DNA of 58,432 bases from an uncultured archaeon (lineage in GTDB: Archaea > Hadarchaeota > Hadarchaeia > Hadarchaeales > Hadarchaeaceae), in NCBI GenBank assembly GCA_937921735.1, contig CAKZTQ010000021.1, positions 1 to 58,432 on the forward strand. Direction: 5' to 3'. Positions 50,693 through 58,432 of the stretch are shown here, piece after piece. The notes under the pieces were generated by a model. It was given only the letters and a program-made list of their open reading frames with translations. It was not told the origin of the DNA and did not search any database. The position numbers and the translations under genes are program-made. Numbering within the stretch: the stretch's first letter is position 1; every line of letters starts with the position of its first letter.

Positions 50693-53038
50693 ATGCGAGC
50701 GCGAGCGGAGATCGCGGTCACCGGCATCGTCCAAGGTGTCGGCTTCAGGCCCTTCGTCTACAGGCTTGCCACCCGCTACGGCCTCGTCGGCTTCGTCCGC
50801 AACATGGGCGACGCCGGCGTGCAGGTGGTGGTGGAGGGGGAGAGGGAGGCGATCGAGGGCTTCCTCAGCTCCTTGAGGGCGGAGCGGCCGCCCCTCTCCA
50901 GGGTGGACGACGTCCGCGTCCTCTGGGGGGAGGCGAAGGGCGAGTTCAAGCGCTTCGAGGTGGCGCCGAGCGAGCGCGGTGGGCTTGGGCTGCCCTCCGT
51001 GGTGCCCCCTGACCTGGCGCTGTGCGACGACTGCTTGAGGGAGATGCTCGACCCCCGCGACAGGCGCTACCGCTACCCCTTCATCACCTGCGTCAACTGC
51101 GGCCCCCGGTTCACCATCATAGAGGAGCTTCCCTACGACCGCTCGAGGACCTCGATGAGGGCCTTCCCGCTCTGCGCCGACTGCGAGAGGGAGTACCACG
51201 ACCCAGGCGACAGGCGCTACCGCGCGGAGCCGACGTGCTGCCCCGCCTGCGGGCCCAAGCTGCAGCTCTACTCGGCCAGCGGGGAGGCCCTCGAGAACGA
51301 GGAGCCGCTGCGGGAGGTGGCCGAGCTGCTAGACGAGGGGAACGTCGTGGCGATAAAGGGCATAGGGGGCATCCACGTGGCCGCCGACGCTACCGACGAC
51401 GGGGTGCTCGAGCGCCTCCGACGGTCCTTCAGCCGCCCGCAACAGCCGTTCGCGGTGATGTCCAGGGACTTGGAGGCGGTGCGAACGTTCGCCAGGGTCA
51501 GCGAGGCGGAGGCGGAGCTCCTGACCTCATACAGGAGGCCCATCGTGGTGCTCGAGCGCCTCCCGAGCTGCGAGCTCTCGGAGCTGGTGGCGCCGGGGCT
51601 CGACAGCGTGGGGGTGATGCTGCCTTACTCCGGCATCCACTACCTCATCCTTCGCCACGGCAGGAGGCCGGCCTACGTCATGACCAGCGCCAACCCGCCC
51701 GGCCTGCCGATGATCATCGACAACGCCCAGGCGCTCGCCGAGCTGCGGGACAAGGTGGACTACCTCCTCCTCCACGACCGCGAGATAGTGAACAGGTGCG
51801 ACGACTCCGTGGTGAAGGTGGTCGACGGCAGGGCGACTTTCCTCAGGCGCTCCCGCGGCTACGTGCCCGAGCCCATAAAGCTGGCGTTCGAGAGCGACGT
51901 CGTGGTGCTGGCGCTCGGCGCCGAGCTCAACGTCACCACCTGCCTACTCGTCGGCGACAGGTGCTTCGTGAGCCAGCACATAGGCGATGCCACGAAGGTG
52001 GAGACCCTTGAGTACCTTCGAGTCGCCGCGCAGCGGCTCATGCGCCTCTTGGGCATCGAACGCGTCGATGTGGTCGCGCATGACCTGCACCCGAGCTACT
52101 CGACGACGAGGCTAGCGCCAAAGCTGGCGGGGGAGCTGGGGGCGAGGATGGCGGCTGTTCAGCACCACCACGCCCACCTCTGTTCGCTGCTGGCGGAGCA
52201 GGGCCTAGACGAGCTCGTGGGGATAGCTGCGGACGGGGTGGGCTACGGCGAGGATGGCACGGTTTGGGGGGGAGAGGTGATGGTCGTCAGCTGCGGCTCC
52301 TACGCCCGCGTGGGAGGGCTGATGAGGCAGCCCATGCCCGGCGGCGACTTGGCGACGAGGTTCCCCGCGCGGATGGTGGCGGGCATGCTCTGGCAAGTGC
52401 TCTCGCCCGCTGAGGTGGAGGGGGTTTTGCGAGAGTTCTGCGCCGATGGCTTAAAGCGAGGCGAGATCGAGGTGCGGGCGATATTGAGGCAGCTGGAGCG
52501 CGGGCTCCTGGTGCACTGGACGAGCAGCTGCGGCAGGGTGCTCGACGCCGTCTCCTGCCTGCTCGGCTTCTGCCGCGAGCGCACGTACGAGGGCGAACCG
52601 GCGATCAAGCTCGAGGCGGCGGCGAACGGCGGAGACCCCTATCGGCTCGAGCTGAAGCCCATCGTGAGCGAGGTCGACGGGATGCGGGTGGTCGACACCT
52701 CGGAGCTCCTGCTTGGGGTGCTGGGGGCGCTTCGAGAGAGGGTGCCCCGCAGGCACATCGCCGCCGCCGCGCAGCGCGCGCTGGCGGAGGGGCTGGCGGA
52801 GGTGGCCATAGAAGCGGCGCTGGAGGAGGGGATAAAAGCGGTCGGCGCCTCGGGGGGCGTTTTCTACAATCGGGCGATCACAAAGGTCGTCAGGGAGGCG
52901 GTGGAGGGGGCCGGGCTGAGGTTTTTCTCGCACCGGCTCCTGCCGCCGGGCGACGGGGGGATCTCGGTGGGACAAGCCGTCGTCGCAGCCAAAGGAGCCC
53001 TGAGCGCGAGCTCGCCCGTGCGAGGCGTTAACCTTTAG
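50693..53038 (+). CDS. hypF: carbamoyltransferase HypF
   Basis: A 781-aa enzyme that makes the cyanide ligands of [NiFe]-hydrogenase. Domains in order: acylphosphatase (VQGVGFRPFVYRLA, residues 14-27), two zinc fingers (CDDCLREMLD ... CVNCG; CADCEREYHD ... CPACG, about 109-185), YrdC-like (KGIGGIHVAADA near 225), and the Kae1-like C-terminus with HHHAHLCSLL and DGVGYGEDGTVWGGE. No hydrogenase or other Hyp gene is in the window. I start at ATG 50693, where MRARAEIAVTGIVQG matches the family; the longer frame back to 50477 lies in PorB. The window shows only this one step of maturation. Confidence 0.95.
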   Translation: MRARAEIAVTGIVQGVGFRPFVYRLATRYGLVGFVRNMGDAGVQVVVEGEREAIEGFLSSLRAERPPLSRVDDVRVLWGEAKGEFKRFEVAPSERGGLGLPSVVPPDLALCDDCLREMLDPRDRRYRYPFITCVNCGPRFTIIEELPYDRSRTSMRAFPLCADCEREYHDPGDRRYRAEPTCCPACGPKLQLYSASGEALENEEPLREVAELLDEGNVVAIKGIGGIHVAADATDDGVLERLRRSFSRPQQPFAVMSRDLEAVRTFARVSEAEAELLTSYRRPIVVLERLPSCELSELVAPGLDSVGVMLPYSGIHYLILRHGRRPAYVMTSANPPGLPMIIDNAQALAELRDKVDYLLLHDREIVNRCDDSVVKVVDGRATFLRRSRGYVPEPIKLAFESDVVVLALGAELNVTTCLLVGDRCFVSQHIGDATKVETLEYLRVAAQRLMRLLGIERVDVVAHDLHPSYSTTRLAPKLAGELGARMAAVQHHHAHLCSLLAEQGLDELVGIAADGVGYGEDGTVWGGEVMVVSCGSYARVGGLMRQPMPGGDLATRFPARMVAGMLWQVLSPAEVEGVLREFCADGLKRGEIEVRAILRQLERGLLVHWTSSCGRVLDAVSCLLGFCRERTYEGEPAIKLEAAANGGDPYRLELKPIVSEVDGMRVVDTSELLLGVLGALRERVPRRHIAAAAQRALAEGLAEVAIEAALEEGIKAVGASGGVFYNRAITKVVREAVEGAGLRFFSHRLLPPGDGGISVGQAVVAAKGALSASSPVRGVNL

Positions 53039-53070
53039 AAAGCCGGCGGCGTTGTGCTATTGGCGATGGG

Positions 53071-53925
53071 TTGTGGTTCACGCTCGCTACGCCTAGGCTC
53101 GAGCTCAAGCTGGGGCTCGAGGAGCTGGCCAAGGTCAAGATCCACGAGGAGATCATACCCGAGCTGCTCGACGCCCTCATGAGGGAGATAAGGTCAGACG
53201 GAGAGATGAGGCATCCCGTCATCGTCGACGCCTCGACCCTCGTGGTGCTGGACGGCATGCACCGCGTCGCCGCCCTCCGCGAGCTGGGCTGCGCCTACCT
53301 GCCCGTCTGCCTCGTGGACTATAGGAATCCCCACATCCACGTCGGCTCCTGGTATCGCTCGGTGCGCGGCGAGGCCGACGCCGCCGAACTTCTGGAGGCG
53401 ATGACCTCGCTGGGCCTAAAAGCGGCGCCATCCTCGTCGGAGGCGGCGCTTCAAGCCCTGGACGAGCGCTCCGCGAGCTTCGCCCTGCTGACGAAGGAGG
53501 GCTGCCACCTGCTCAAGGGGGAGGGGAGGAGCATCAGGGAGAGCTACGCTTGGGTCAAGAGGGCCGAGGATGTCCTCAGGGGTAAGGGGCTGGAGGTGCG
53601 CTACGAGGCGGAGAGGGACGCCAAGAGGATGGTGGACTCAGGCGAGGCGATCGCGGCCCTAGCGACGCCCAAGGCCAAGAAGGAGGAGGTGATAGCCGCT
53701 GCCCTGAGGGGCGAGCCCTTCGCGCATAAGACGACGAGGCACGTGGTGCCCGCCAGGCCCATGGGCGTGGATGTTCCGCTGGAGTGGCTGCTAGGCGGGA
53801 GGCCGCTGAGGGAGGCGAACGAGCTCCTGCTGAGGCGGCTCTCCGAGCGAAGGGTCAGGCGCTTACCCAAGGGGAGCGAGTTGGAGGGAAGGCGCTACGA
53901 GGAGGAGCTCTGGGTCTTCGAGTGA
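53071..53925 (+). CDS. ParB/Srx-fold protein, possibly an ADP/ATP-dependent serine kinase (SerK/SbnI-like)
   Basis: A 284-aa protein. The N-terminal fold has HPVIVDASTLVVLDGMHRVAALRELGC near 50-76, which has the DGxHR signature shared by ParB, sulfiredoxin, SbnI and the archaeal free-serine kinase SerK. The C-terminal half (AALRGEPFAHKTTRHVVPARP) is typical of the SerK-like group rather than plasmid ParB, and I see no DNA-binding helix-turn-helix. A free-serine kinase is the best guess; the TTG start at 53071 is uncertain because no clear ribosome site is visible. Confidence 0.7.
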   Translation: MWFTLATPRLELKLGLEELAKVKIHEEIIPELLDALMREIRSDGEMRHPVIVDASTLVVLDGMHRVAALRELGCAYLPVCLVDYRNPHIHVGSWYRSVRGEADAAELLEAMTSLGLKAAPSSSEAALQALDERSASFALLTKEGCHLLKGEGRSIRESYAWVKRAEDVLRGKGLEVRYEAERDAKRMVDSGEAIAALATPKAKKEEVIAAALRGEPFAHKTTRHVVPARPMGVDVPLEWLLGGRPLREANELLLRRLSERRVRRLPKGSELEGRRYEEELWVFE

Positions 53926-54024
53926 CCGCCCGACGGCTACCCCTTCAGCCGCGGCACTCGATGCCTCGTCCTGCGCGGCGACCGGCAATCGAATGATTTA
54001 AATACAAGTTCTGTATATGAAAAG

Positions 54025-54086
54025 CAAATCTCAGAAGCGGCGTTGGCCGCAATCTACGGCGATAGCAGCTACTATTCTGAGGTTTG
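54025..54086 (+). ncRNA. second three-way-junction RNA at a promoter
   Basis: CAAATCTCAGAA (54025-54036) pairs with TTCTGAGGTTTG (54075-54086), twelve pairs with one G-U. Inside, GCGGC (54037-54041) pairs with GCCGC (54046-54050) around GTTG, and ATAG (54062-54065) can pair with CTAT (54072-54075). A TATA-like atttaaata at 53996-54004 predicts a start at about 54025, exactly the first base of the outer stem. The 3' strand of the stem ends at the first base of the ribosome-site-like gaggtggt (54086-54093) before the tiny ORF at 54098. No homology to a known riboswitch is seen. The fold is by eye. Confidence 0.5.
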
Positions 54087-54097
54087 AGGTGGTCAAG

Positions 54098-54193
54098 ATG
54101 AAGAGCATCTATCCTAGACTAGGTCGCATCGCGGGCAAGAACGCCCGCAAGAACTTGGATAGGCTGAAGAATCTTTCGCTCGTGTATCCTTAG
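54098..54193 (+). CDS. 31-aa basic peptide
   Basis: ATG 54098 is preceded by gaggtggt, a strong ribosome site with 4 bases of spacing. The peptide (MKSIYPRLGR ... RLKNLSLVYP) has nine Lys/Arg and no acidic residue except one Asp, which would suit nucleic-acid or ribosome binding. The frame is open further upstream to an ATG at 54017, but that lies before the predicted start. It is short, so the call is weak, but the ribosome site and leader structure support it. After it come 87 bases with no gene up to the convergent MFS gene. Confidence 0.4.
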   Translation: MKSIYPRLGRIAGKNARKNLDRLKNLSLVYP

Positions 54194-54280
54194 CTGGGCC
54201 TCTCTCTCGAATTTTTCCACCTGCTCGCGCGCGGTCTTCTTCGGAGGACCCCTCGCCCCCTTGTCGGATATTCGACATCG

Positions 54281-55450
54281 TCACGCCCGACGCCGCTCCC
54301 TAAGCACCACGAGCAGAACAGCCGCAGCAGCGAACGACAGCGCCGCCCCGTACGCGAAGGCCGCGCCGGAGCTTACCTCCGCCCAGATGACGCCCGCGAT
54401 GAGGCTCGAGGGAAACGTCGCTAGCCCGACGAAGGTGTCGAACGCCCCCATCGCCGTCCCCCTGAGTTCGGGAGTTACCAGATCGGCGACGTACGCCTTC
54501 TGCACCCCCTCGACGATGCCCCTGGAGAGGCCATAGGCGGCGAAGAGCAGCAGGGCATGCCAGGCGCTGGAAGCGAGGGCGAAGCCGACGCAGGTCAGGG
54601 CGAAGGTGCAGTAGCCCAGCGCGATCACCGGACGCCTGCCCACGCGGTCGGAGAGCACGCCCGCCGGCAGCGAGGCGAACGCGTACACCACGTTGTGGAA
54701 CATGTAGAGCAGGACCGCGTGCGCGGCGGCGATGCCCAGCTCCCTCGCCCTAAGCATGAGGAAGGCCCAGCTGAAGTTGCCTAGCGCGAAAATCGTCGCC
54801 ACCGCCACGTAGAGCCTGAACTCGGGGCTCAGGGACCCGACGCCCAGCCCGAGCGAGGTGCCGACCGCCCGCCTCCGCACCTCCCCCACGAACAAAGCCA
54901 GCACGAGGACGGCCAGGGCGGCGGGCAGGACCGACGCGAGGAAGACGCGCCTGTAGCCGAGGATCGGCAGGAGGGCGAACGCCAGACCTGGCCCCAGCAC
55001 CGCGCCGAGGGTGTCGAGCGTACGGTGAAGGCCGAAGGCCTTGCCCCTCACGTGAGCTTCGCTGGAATCCGCGATCATGGCATCCCTCGGCGCGGTCCTC
55101 ATGCCCTTCCCCACGCGGTCAGCGAACCTCACGCCAAGCGCGTGGGGCCAGGAGGTGGCGAGCGCGAGCATCGGCTTCGCCGCCGTCGAGAGCCCGTAGC
55201 CAAAGAGCAGGAAGGGCTTCCGCCTGCCCACCTTGTCCGACCACCAGCCCGAGACCACCCTCAGCAGGCTGGCCGCGCTCTCCGCGAGCCCCTCCATCAG
55301 CCCCAGCAGGGCCGGACTGGCGAGGAGCACCTCGGTGACGAAGAGGGGAAAGAGGGGGAGGATCATCTCCGTGCTCACGTCGGTCAGGAAGCTGGCGACG
55401 CCCAGCACGAGGACGTTGAGGCCCAAGCCAGCAAGCAGGCCGCGGCGCAT
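54281..55450 (-). CDS. major facilitator superfamily transporter
   Basis: A 389-aa protein with about 12 hydrophobic spans. The loop 2-3 motif GWWSDKVGRRKPFLLFGYG near 69-87 and the matching motif in the second half (GVLSDRVGRRPVIALGYC near 263) are the MFS A-motifs. The substrate is unknown. It is 20 bases from the nitroreductase gene on the same strand, so they may be one operon. Confidence 0.93.
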   Translation of the reverse strand: MRRGLLAGLGLNVLVLGVASFLTDVSTEMILPLFPLFVTEVLLASPALLGLMEGLAESAASLLRVVSGWWSDKVGRRKPFLLFGYGLSTAAKPMLALATSWPHALGVRFADRVGKGMRTAPRDAMIADSSEAHVRGKAFGLHRTLDTLGAVLGPGLAFALLPILGYRRVFLASVLPAALAVLVLALFVGEVRRRAVGTSLGLGVGSLSPEFRLYVAVATIFALGNFSWAFLMLRARELGIAAAHAVLLYMFHNVVYAFASLPAGVLSDRVGRRPVIALGYCTFALTCVGFALASSAWHALLLFAAYGLSRGIVEGVQKAYVADLVTPELRGTAMGAFDTFVGLATFPSSLIAGVIWAEVSSGAAFAYGAALSFAAAAVLLVVLRERRRA

Positions 55451-55470
55451 GATATCAGCTGCTCGTTTGC

Positions 55471-56160
55471 CTAACGGCCTTGACCCTCGGGCGAGGAGTA
55501 GATGTCCGGTTCCCTCCTCGCGCGGAGCAGGCGCTCGATCTCCTCGTCGCCCCGCAGCTTGCTAGCGTCGAGACGCTCGAGGTGGGTGAAGTCGCCCGTG
55601 GCCCTTCTAAACCTGGGCCTCGCCTCCTCCCCGGGGTAGCCCAGCTGGAGGACCTCCAGCACCCGTAAATGCTGGGGCAGGCCGAGGAGCCGGGCAAGCG
55701 CCCCCTCGCAGAGGCGGTCGACGGTGCCCCAGCTAAGCGCCAGCCCGCAAGCCCTCGCGGCGAGCATCATGTTCTGGATCGCCGCCGCCACGCTGACGTG
55801 CAATATCCTCTCCCTGTACCCCACCTTCGGGTAGGCCCTCTTGAAGCGTGAGTCGGCGCAGACCGCGATGAGCAAGGGCGCCTCGGTGAACCTCGCCCGC
55901 AGCCGCTCTTCCCCCTCGTAGGGGAAGCCCAAGTCGACCTCCCTCGCCTTCCGATGGGCGGCGGCGAAGATCCTCGCGACCTCGCGCTTGAGCTCAGGAG
56001 CCCCGATCACCACCAGCTCCCAGGGCTGGGTGTTGGCGCCCGAGGGGGCCCAACGAGCCGCCTCGAGAATCTTCTGCAGGCAATCGTCGGGCACTCGGTC
56101 TGGCCTGAAGCTCCTGACGGTGCCCTTGGCCATGAGCTCGAGGAGATCGTCGACCCGCAT
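55471..56160 (-). CDS. nitroreductase-family flavoprotein
   Basis: A 229-aa FMN protein: TVRSFRPDRVPDDCLQKILEAARWAPSGANTQPW near 14-47 is the FMN-binding start, with Arg and Asn/Gln contacts, and AACGLALSWG-like LAARACGLALSWGTVDR near 133. I use the ATG at 56160; the frame continues to 56307 but through the end of ThrRS. In archaea these reduce quinones, nitro compounds or serve unknown roles. It is 16 bases after ThrRS. Confidence 0.9.
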   Translation of the reverse strand: MRVDDLLELMAKGTVRSFRPDRVPDDCLQKILEAARWAPSGANTQPWELVVIGAPELKREVARIFAAAHRKAREVDLGFPYEGEERLRARFTEAPLLIAVCADSRFKRAYPKVGYRERILHVSVAAAIQNMMLAARACGLALSWGTVDRLCEGALARLLGLPQHLRVLEVLQLGYPGEEARPRFRRATGDFTHLERLDASKLRGDEEIERLLRARREPDIYSSPEGQGR

Positions 56161-56176
56161 TGACCTCGCCACAGCG

Positions 56177-58027
56177 TTACCCCACGAAAGCCGGCCGCCT
56201 GGAGAGCAGCCTAGGCAGGGGCAGGGACCTGAAGGGGTAACCCTTGGTCCTCTCCTCGACGTAGCGGACGAGCTCCTGCAGCCCCATCTCCACCATCCTG
56301 CCCTCATCCCTGAGCCTCACCTGAAACCTGCCGGTCCCCCTCTCCCTCTCGCCCACCACGACGATGACGTTGATCCACTCCACCTCCGCGTCCCTCACCT
56401 TCCTCGCCACGCTCTCGTCCCTGTCGTCGATGTCCACGCGTATGCCGTGCGCCTCCAGCTTCGAGGCGACCTCCTCGGCGAAGGACACGAGCGACTCGTT
56501 GACGGGGCAGAGCCTAACTTGCGTGGGCGAGAGCCAGAGCGGCAGGCTCGGACGACCCCCGGCCTTCATGCGCTTGGCCGCCTCCTCCAAAAGGGCGTAG
56601 ATCCATCGCTCTATCGACCCCATCGAGGAGTGGAGGATGATGCAGCCCCTCCTCTCTCCGCGCTCGTCGACGTAGAAGATGCCGTAGCGCTCGGAGTCCT
56701 CGACGTCGAGCTGCACCGTCGCCAGCTGGGCGTTGCCGCCCACGGAGTCGATCGCCTGAAGCTCGTGCTTCATCACCCAGTAGTGCTTCCGCTCGGGGAG
56801 GAGCTCGATGAGCGCGGGCTTGCCCATGCGCCCGACTAGGCCGGCGATGAAGTCCTTGTTGCCCTCGTAGAACTCCTTGACCACGCGGAAGGCGACGACG
56901 TACTCCACCCCCATGGCGTCGACGAGCTCAGCGTACTTCAGGAAGAGCCTCTCGTATTCCTCCAGCCCCTGCTTTAAGTCGCGGCAGAAGCAGTGCACGT
57001 CGGGCATGGTGAAGGCACGAAGGCGTTTGAGGCCCACGCACTCGCCGCTCTGCTCCAGGCGATAGGACGGCGAGAGCTCGAACACCCTCAGGGGCAAGTG
57101 GCGGTAGCTGAGCACGGCGTCCCTCATCATCCGAAACAGCCCGAAGTCGCCGGCGAACCGCAGCAGCAGCGACCTGCCCGGCAGCTCGACCTTGTACTCC
57201 CGCTGGAGGAACCTCGAAGCCTGCTCGCCTATGTCGGGCTCGTCCGCCCGGTAGAGCGCCGGGGTCTCTATCCTCACCGCCCCCAGCTGCTCGGCGAACC
57301 TCGCCGCCAGGTCCTCGAGAAGGCCCTTCACGAGGGCCCCCTTGGGGTAGAAGCGGAGGTGGCCGACGTCGCTCGCCGGCTCGCGGTCGACCAACTCCAG
57401 GCGGCGCATCAGCTTGACGTGCGGCGGCTCCTCCCCCGGCCTCACGCCGAGCTCCTCGCTGAGCACGAACTGCTTGAGCAGGGGATGTTCGCGGAGCACC
57501 TCGCAGGCCTCGATGTTGCCCAAGTCGAGCCGGTGCTCCCCGCCGTCGGGCGTCAGCAGGAGGTACTCGCTCGGCGGCTTGGCCTCCCTAGGCGCCGGAG
57601 CCGCCTCCGCGGTTATCGTGCGGGAGAGCTCGCTCAGCGGGTGCCCCTTGCAGCTGAGCTTGAAGGCCTTGTACCAGCCGAACGGTAGGCGGAGCACCTC
57701 CAGCCCCCTAGCGAGAAGCCCCTCGCGGATCAGCTCGAGGACCCTCATCGCCGCCGCGGGAGAGGCGAGGGAGGGGCTGAGGTGGGCGTAGGGATAGAGC
57801 ACGACCCTCTCGGCGCCCACGCGCTCGCGGACGCTGGCTATCTCCTCCGCCGCCCTCTCCGCGACGCCCTCTGGGTTCGAGCCATCGGCCTCCTCGACCG
57901 CCACGAACGCGACCAGCGCCTCCTCCGCCCTCCCCCGCTTGAGCTCCTCCGGCAGGGGCTCCGCTGCAGGGGTGGGTTGCGTGGCCTCGAACTCCAGGTG
58001 ATCCACGTGGATCAACAACATGCGCAA
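56177..58027 (-). CDS. thrS: threonyl-tRNA synthetase, archaeal type
   Basis: A 616-aa enzyme with the archaeal N-terminal editing domain (residues 1-140, D-aminoacyl deacylase-like, VVLYPYAHLSPSLASPA) that removes mischarged serine. The class II catalytic core has motif 2 (FRMMRDAVLSYRHLPLRVFELSPSYRLEQSG near 300-330), CHCF-type MPDVHCFCRD near 346-355, motif 3 GSIERWIYALLEE near 478-490, and the anticodon-binding domain at the C-terminus. It charges tRNA-Thr. Start ATG at 58027 or 58021. Confidence 0.95.
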   Translation of the reverse strand: MRMLLIHVDHLEFEATQPTPAAEPLPEELKRGRAEEALVAFVAVEEADGSNPEGVAERAAEEIASVRERVGAERVVLYPYAHLSPSLASPAAAMRVLELIREGLLARGLEVLRLPFGWYKAFKLSCKGHPLSELSRTITAEAAPAPREAKPPSEYLLLTPDGGEHRLDLGNIEACEVLREHPLLKQFVLSEELGVRPGEEPPHVKLMRRLELVDREPASDVGHLRFYPKGALVKGLLEDLAARFAEQLGAVRIETPALYRADEPDIGEQASRFLQREYKVELPGRSLLLRFAGDFGLFRMMRDAVLSYRHLPLRVFELSPSYRLEQSGECVGLKRLRAFTMPDVHCFCRDLKQGLEEYERLFLKYAELVDAMGVEYVVAFRVVKEFYEGNKDFIAGLVGRMGKPALIELLPERKHYWVMKHELQAIDSVGGNAQLATVQLDVEDSERYGIFYVDERGERRGCIILHSSMGSIERWIYALLEEAAKRMKAGGRPSLPLWLSPTQVRLCPVNESLVSFAEEVASKLEAHGIRVDIDDRDESVARKVRDAEVEWINVIVVVGERERGTGRFQVRLRDEGRMVEMGLQELVRYVEERTKGYPFRSLPLPRLLSRRPAFVG

Positions 58028-58157
58028 GGCGCCACCGGGCGTACTTGGGCTGAAAGGCTAAAATAGGTTGCCCCCGCCTAAGTCGCCCATGCGCTATTTC
58101 GTCCCTGACAGGCACCGTCGGAAAAGTGATCGAATGCGCATAACCTGTCCAATTAAC

Positions 58158-58194
58158 CTTTCAATTGTCACTTTCTGGGCACCCTCACTGAACC
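58158..58194 (+). repeat. degenerate CRISPR repeat at the array end
   Basis: CTTTCAATTGTCACTTT is followed by a diverged middle and CACTGAACC. It is aligned with the 37-base repeat but has about ten changes. It lies 36 bases before the first intact repeat, a normal spacer length. Decayed repeats mark the old, leader-distal end of arrays. Confidence 0.75.
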
Positions 58195-58230
58195 TAAGTT
58201 ATTGCAGTTAACGGTTCCCTTTACATCGCA

Positions 58231-58432
58231 CTTTCAATCCTCACTTTACGAGGCCACCTACTGAAACCGGCCGGCTGGAGGTCAGCGGCAGCGGCCCCGA
58301 GCCTTTCAATCCTCACTTTACGAGGCCACCTACTGAAACCCTCAAGCTCGTGGGGGTGAGGTGGCGGTGGCTGTCTTTCAATCCTCACTTTACGAGGCCA
58401 CCTACTGAAACGTACTCGGCGAAGGTGACCGA
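58231..58432 (-). CRISPR. CRISPR array end, three 37-base repeats, running off the window
   Basis: Repeats at 58231-58267, 58303-58339 and 58375-58411 are identical. Spacers at 58268-58302 and 58340-58374 are 35 bases each; a third begins at 58412. The repeat starts CTTTCAATCC and ends CTACTGAAAC on plus. On minus it ends GGATTGAAAG, the usual 5' handle (ATTGAAAG) of archaeal type I/III crRNAs, so transcription is most likely right to left, with leader and newer spacers beyond the window. The decayed repeat on the left supports this. No cas genes are in the window. Confidence 0.95.

Noticed and set aside
50693-53038. Hydrogenase locus
   Set aside because: Only HypF is present; no hydrogenase subunits or other Hyp genes are in the window.
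54017-54097. Longer start of the 31-aa ORF
   Set aside because: The ATG at 54017 lies before the predicted transcription start and the frame crosses the RNA stem.
56161-56307. N-terminal extension of the nitroreductase
   Set aside because: It reads through the end of ThrRS out of frame and has no family similarity.

Overview
The window reads as a chromosomal segment from a thermophilic anaerobic archaeon of the TACK side of the tree. The evidence is geranylgeranylglyceryl-phosphate synthase, an archaeal-type RNase P RNA, eL40 and eS26 ribosomal proteins, a TIP49/RuvBL AAA+ protein, archaeal ThrRS, tRNAs with bulge-helix-bulge introns, TATA boxes about 25 bases before mapped starts, a four-subunit ferredoxin oxidoreductase, tungsten-type aldehyde oxidoreductases and an F420-type oxidoreductase. 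I cannot name the lineage from sequence alone. Most of the window is GC-rich; 8.1-8.6 kb and 9.7-27.6 kb are clearly AT-richer and look like acquired blocks.

Layout. 0-8 kb: a phosphoribosyltransferase-fold protein, an Lhr helicase, then a minus-strand operon coding a short SMC-type ATPase with Smc5/6-like signatures, a kleisin-like protein and a MAGE/Nse3-like winged-helix (kite) protein, divergent from an unrecognised 229-aa gene. 8-9.7 kb: a one-gene insert bounded by a partial copy of the tRNA-Ala 3' end, intron-containing tRNA-Ala(CGC), an ABC ATPase relic, a three-way-junction RNA that begins where the promoter predicts, a zinc-ribbon gene and tRNA-Ile(GAT). 9.7-27.6 kb: an AT-rich catabolic island framed by an ECF transporter (S component at one end; T, A and A' at the other). 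It holds two aldehyde:ferredoxin oxidoreductases, a dihydropyrimidinase/allantoinase-type enzyme, a degenerate ureohydrolase, two ATZ/TRZ amidohydrolases, a dihydroorotate/dihydropyrimidine dehydrogenase-like protein, a ketol-acid-reductoisomerase paralog, an F420-type oxidoreductase and a glycerate kinase. It looks like uptake and breakdown of a cyclic N-containing compound.

27.6-43.4 kb: TIP49, then aspartate-family metabolism. COG2122, a NIL-ferredoxin and a HcyBio/CBS protein form the anaerobic homocysteine system, with a LarE-type sulfur transferase beside them. Asd lies next, followed by an overlapping lysine operon (class III PLP enzyme, LysA, LysC, DapA, DapB). Between them sit an initiator tRNA-Met with three introns, anaerobic ribonucleotide reductase and a membrane-anchored Lon-like protease. 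43.4-58.4 kb: NAD(P)HX repair, eL40-GGGPS, eS26 with RNase P RNA, small nucleotide/GNAT/zinc genes, PorGDAB, HypF, a ParB/Srx-fold (SerK-like) protein, a second three-way-junction RNA with a tiny ORF, an MFS transporter, a nitroreductase, ThrRS and the end of a CRISPR array that runs off the right edge.

Most noteworthy: the SMC-kleisin-kite operon, the three-intron initiator tRNA (cut sites supported by BHB pairing), two promoter-positioned three-way-junction RNAs, and the ECF-framed N-heterocycle island with several enzymes lacking canonical catalytic residues.
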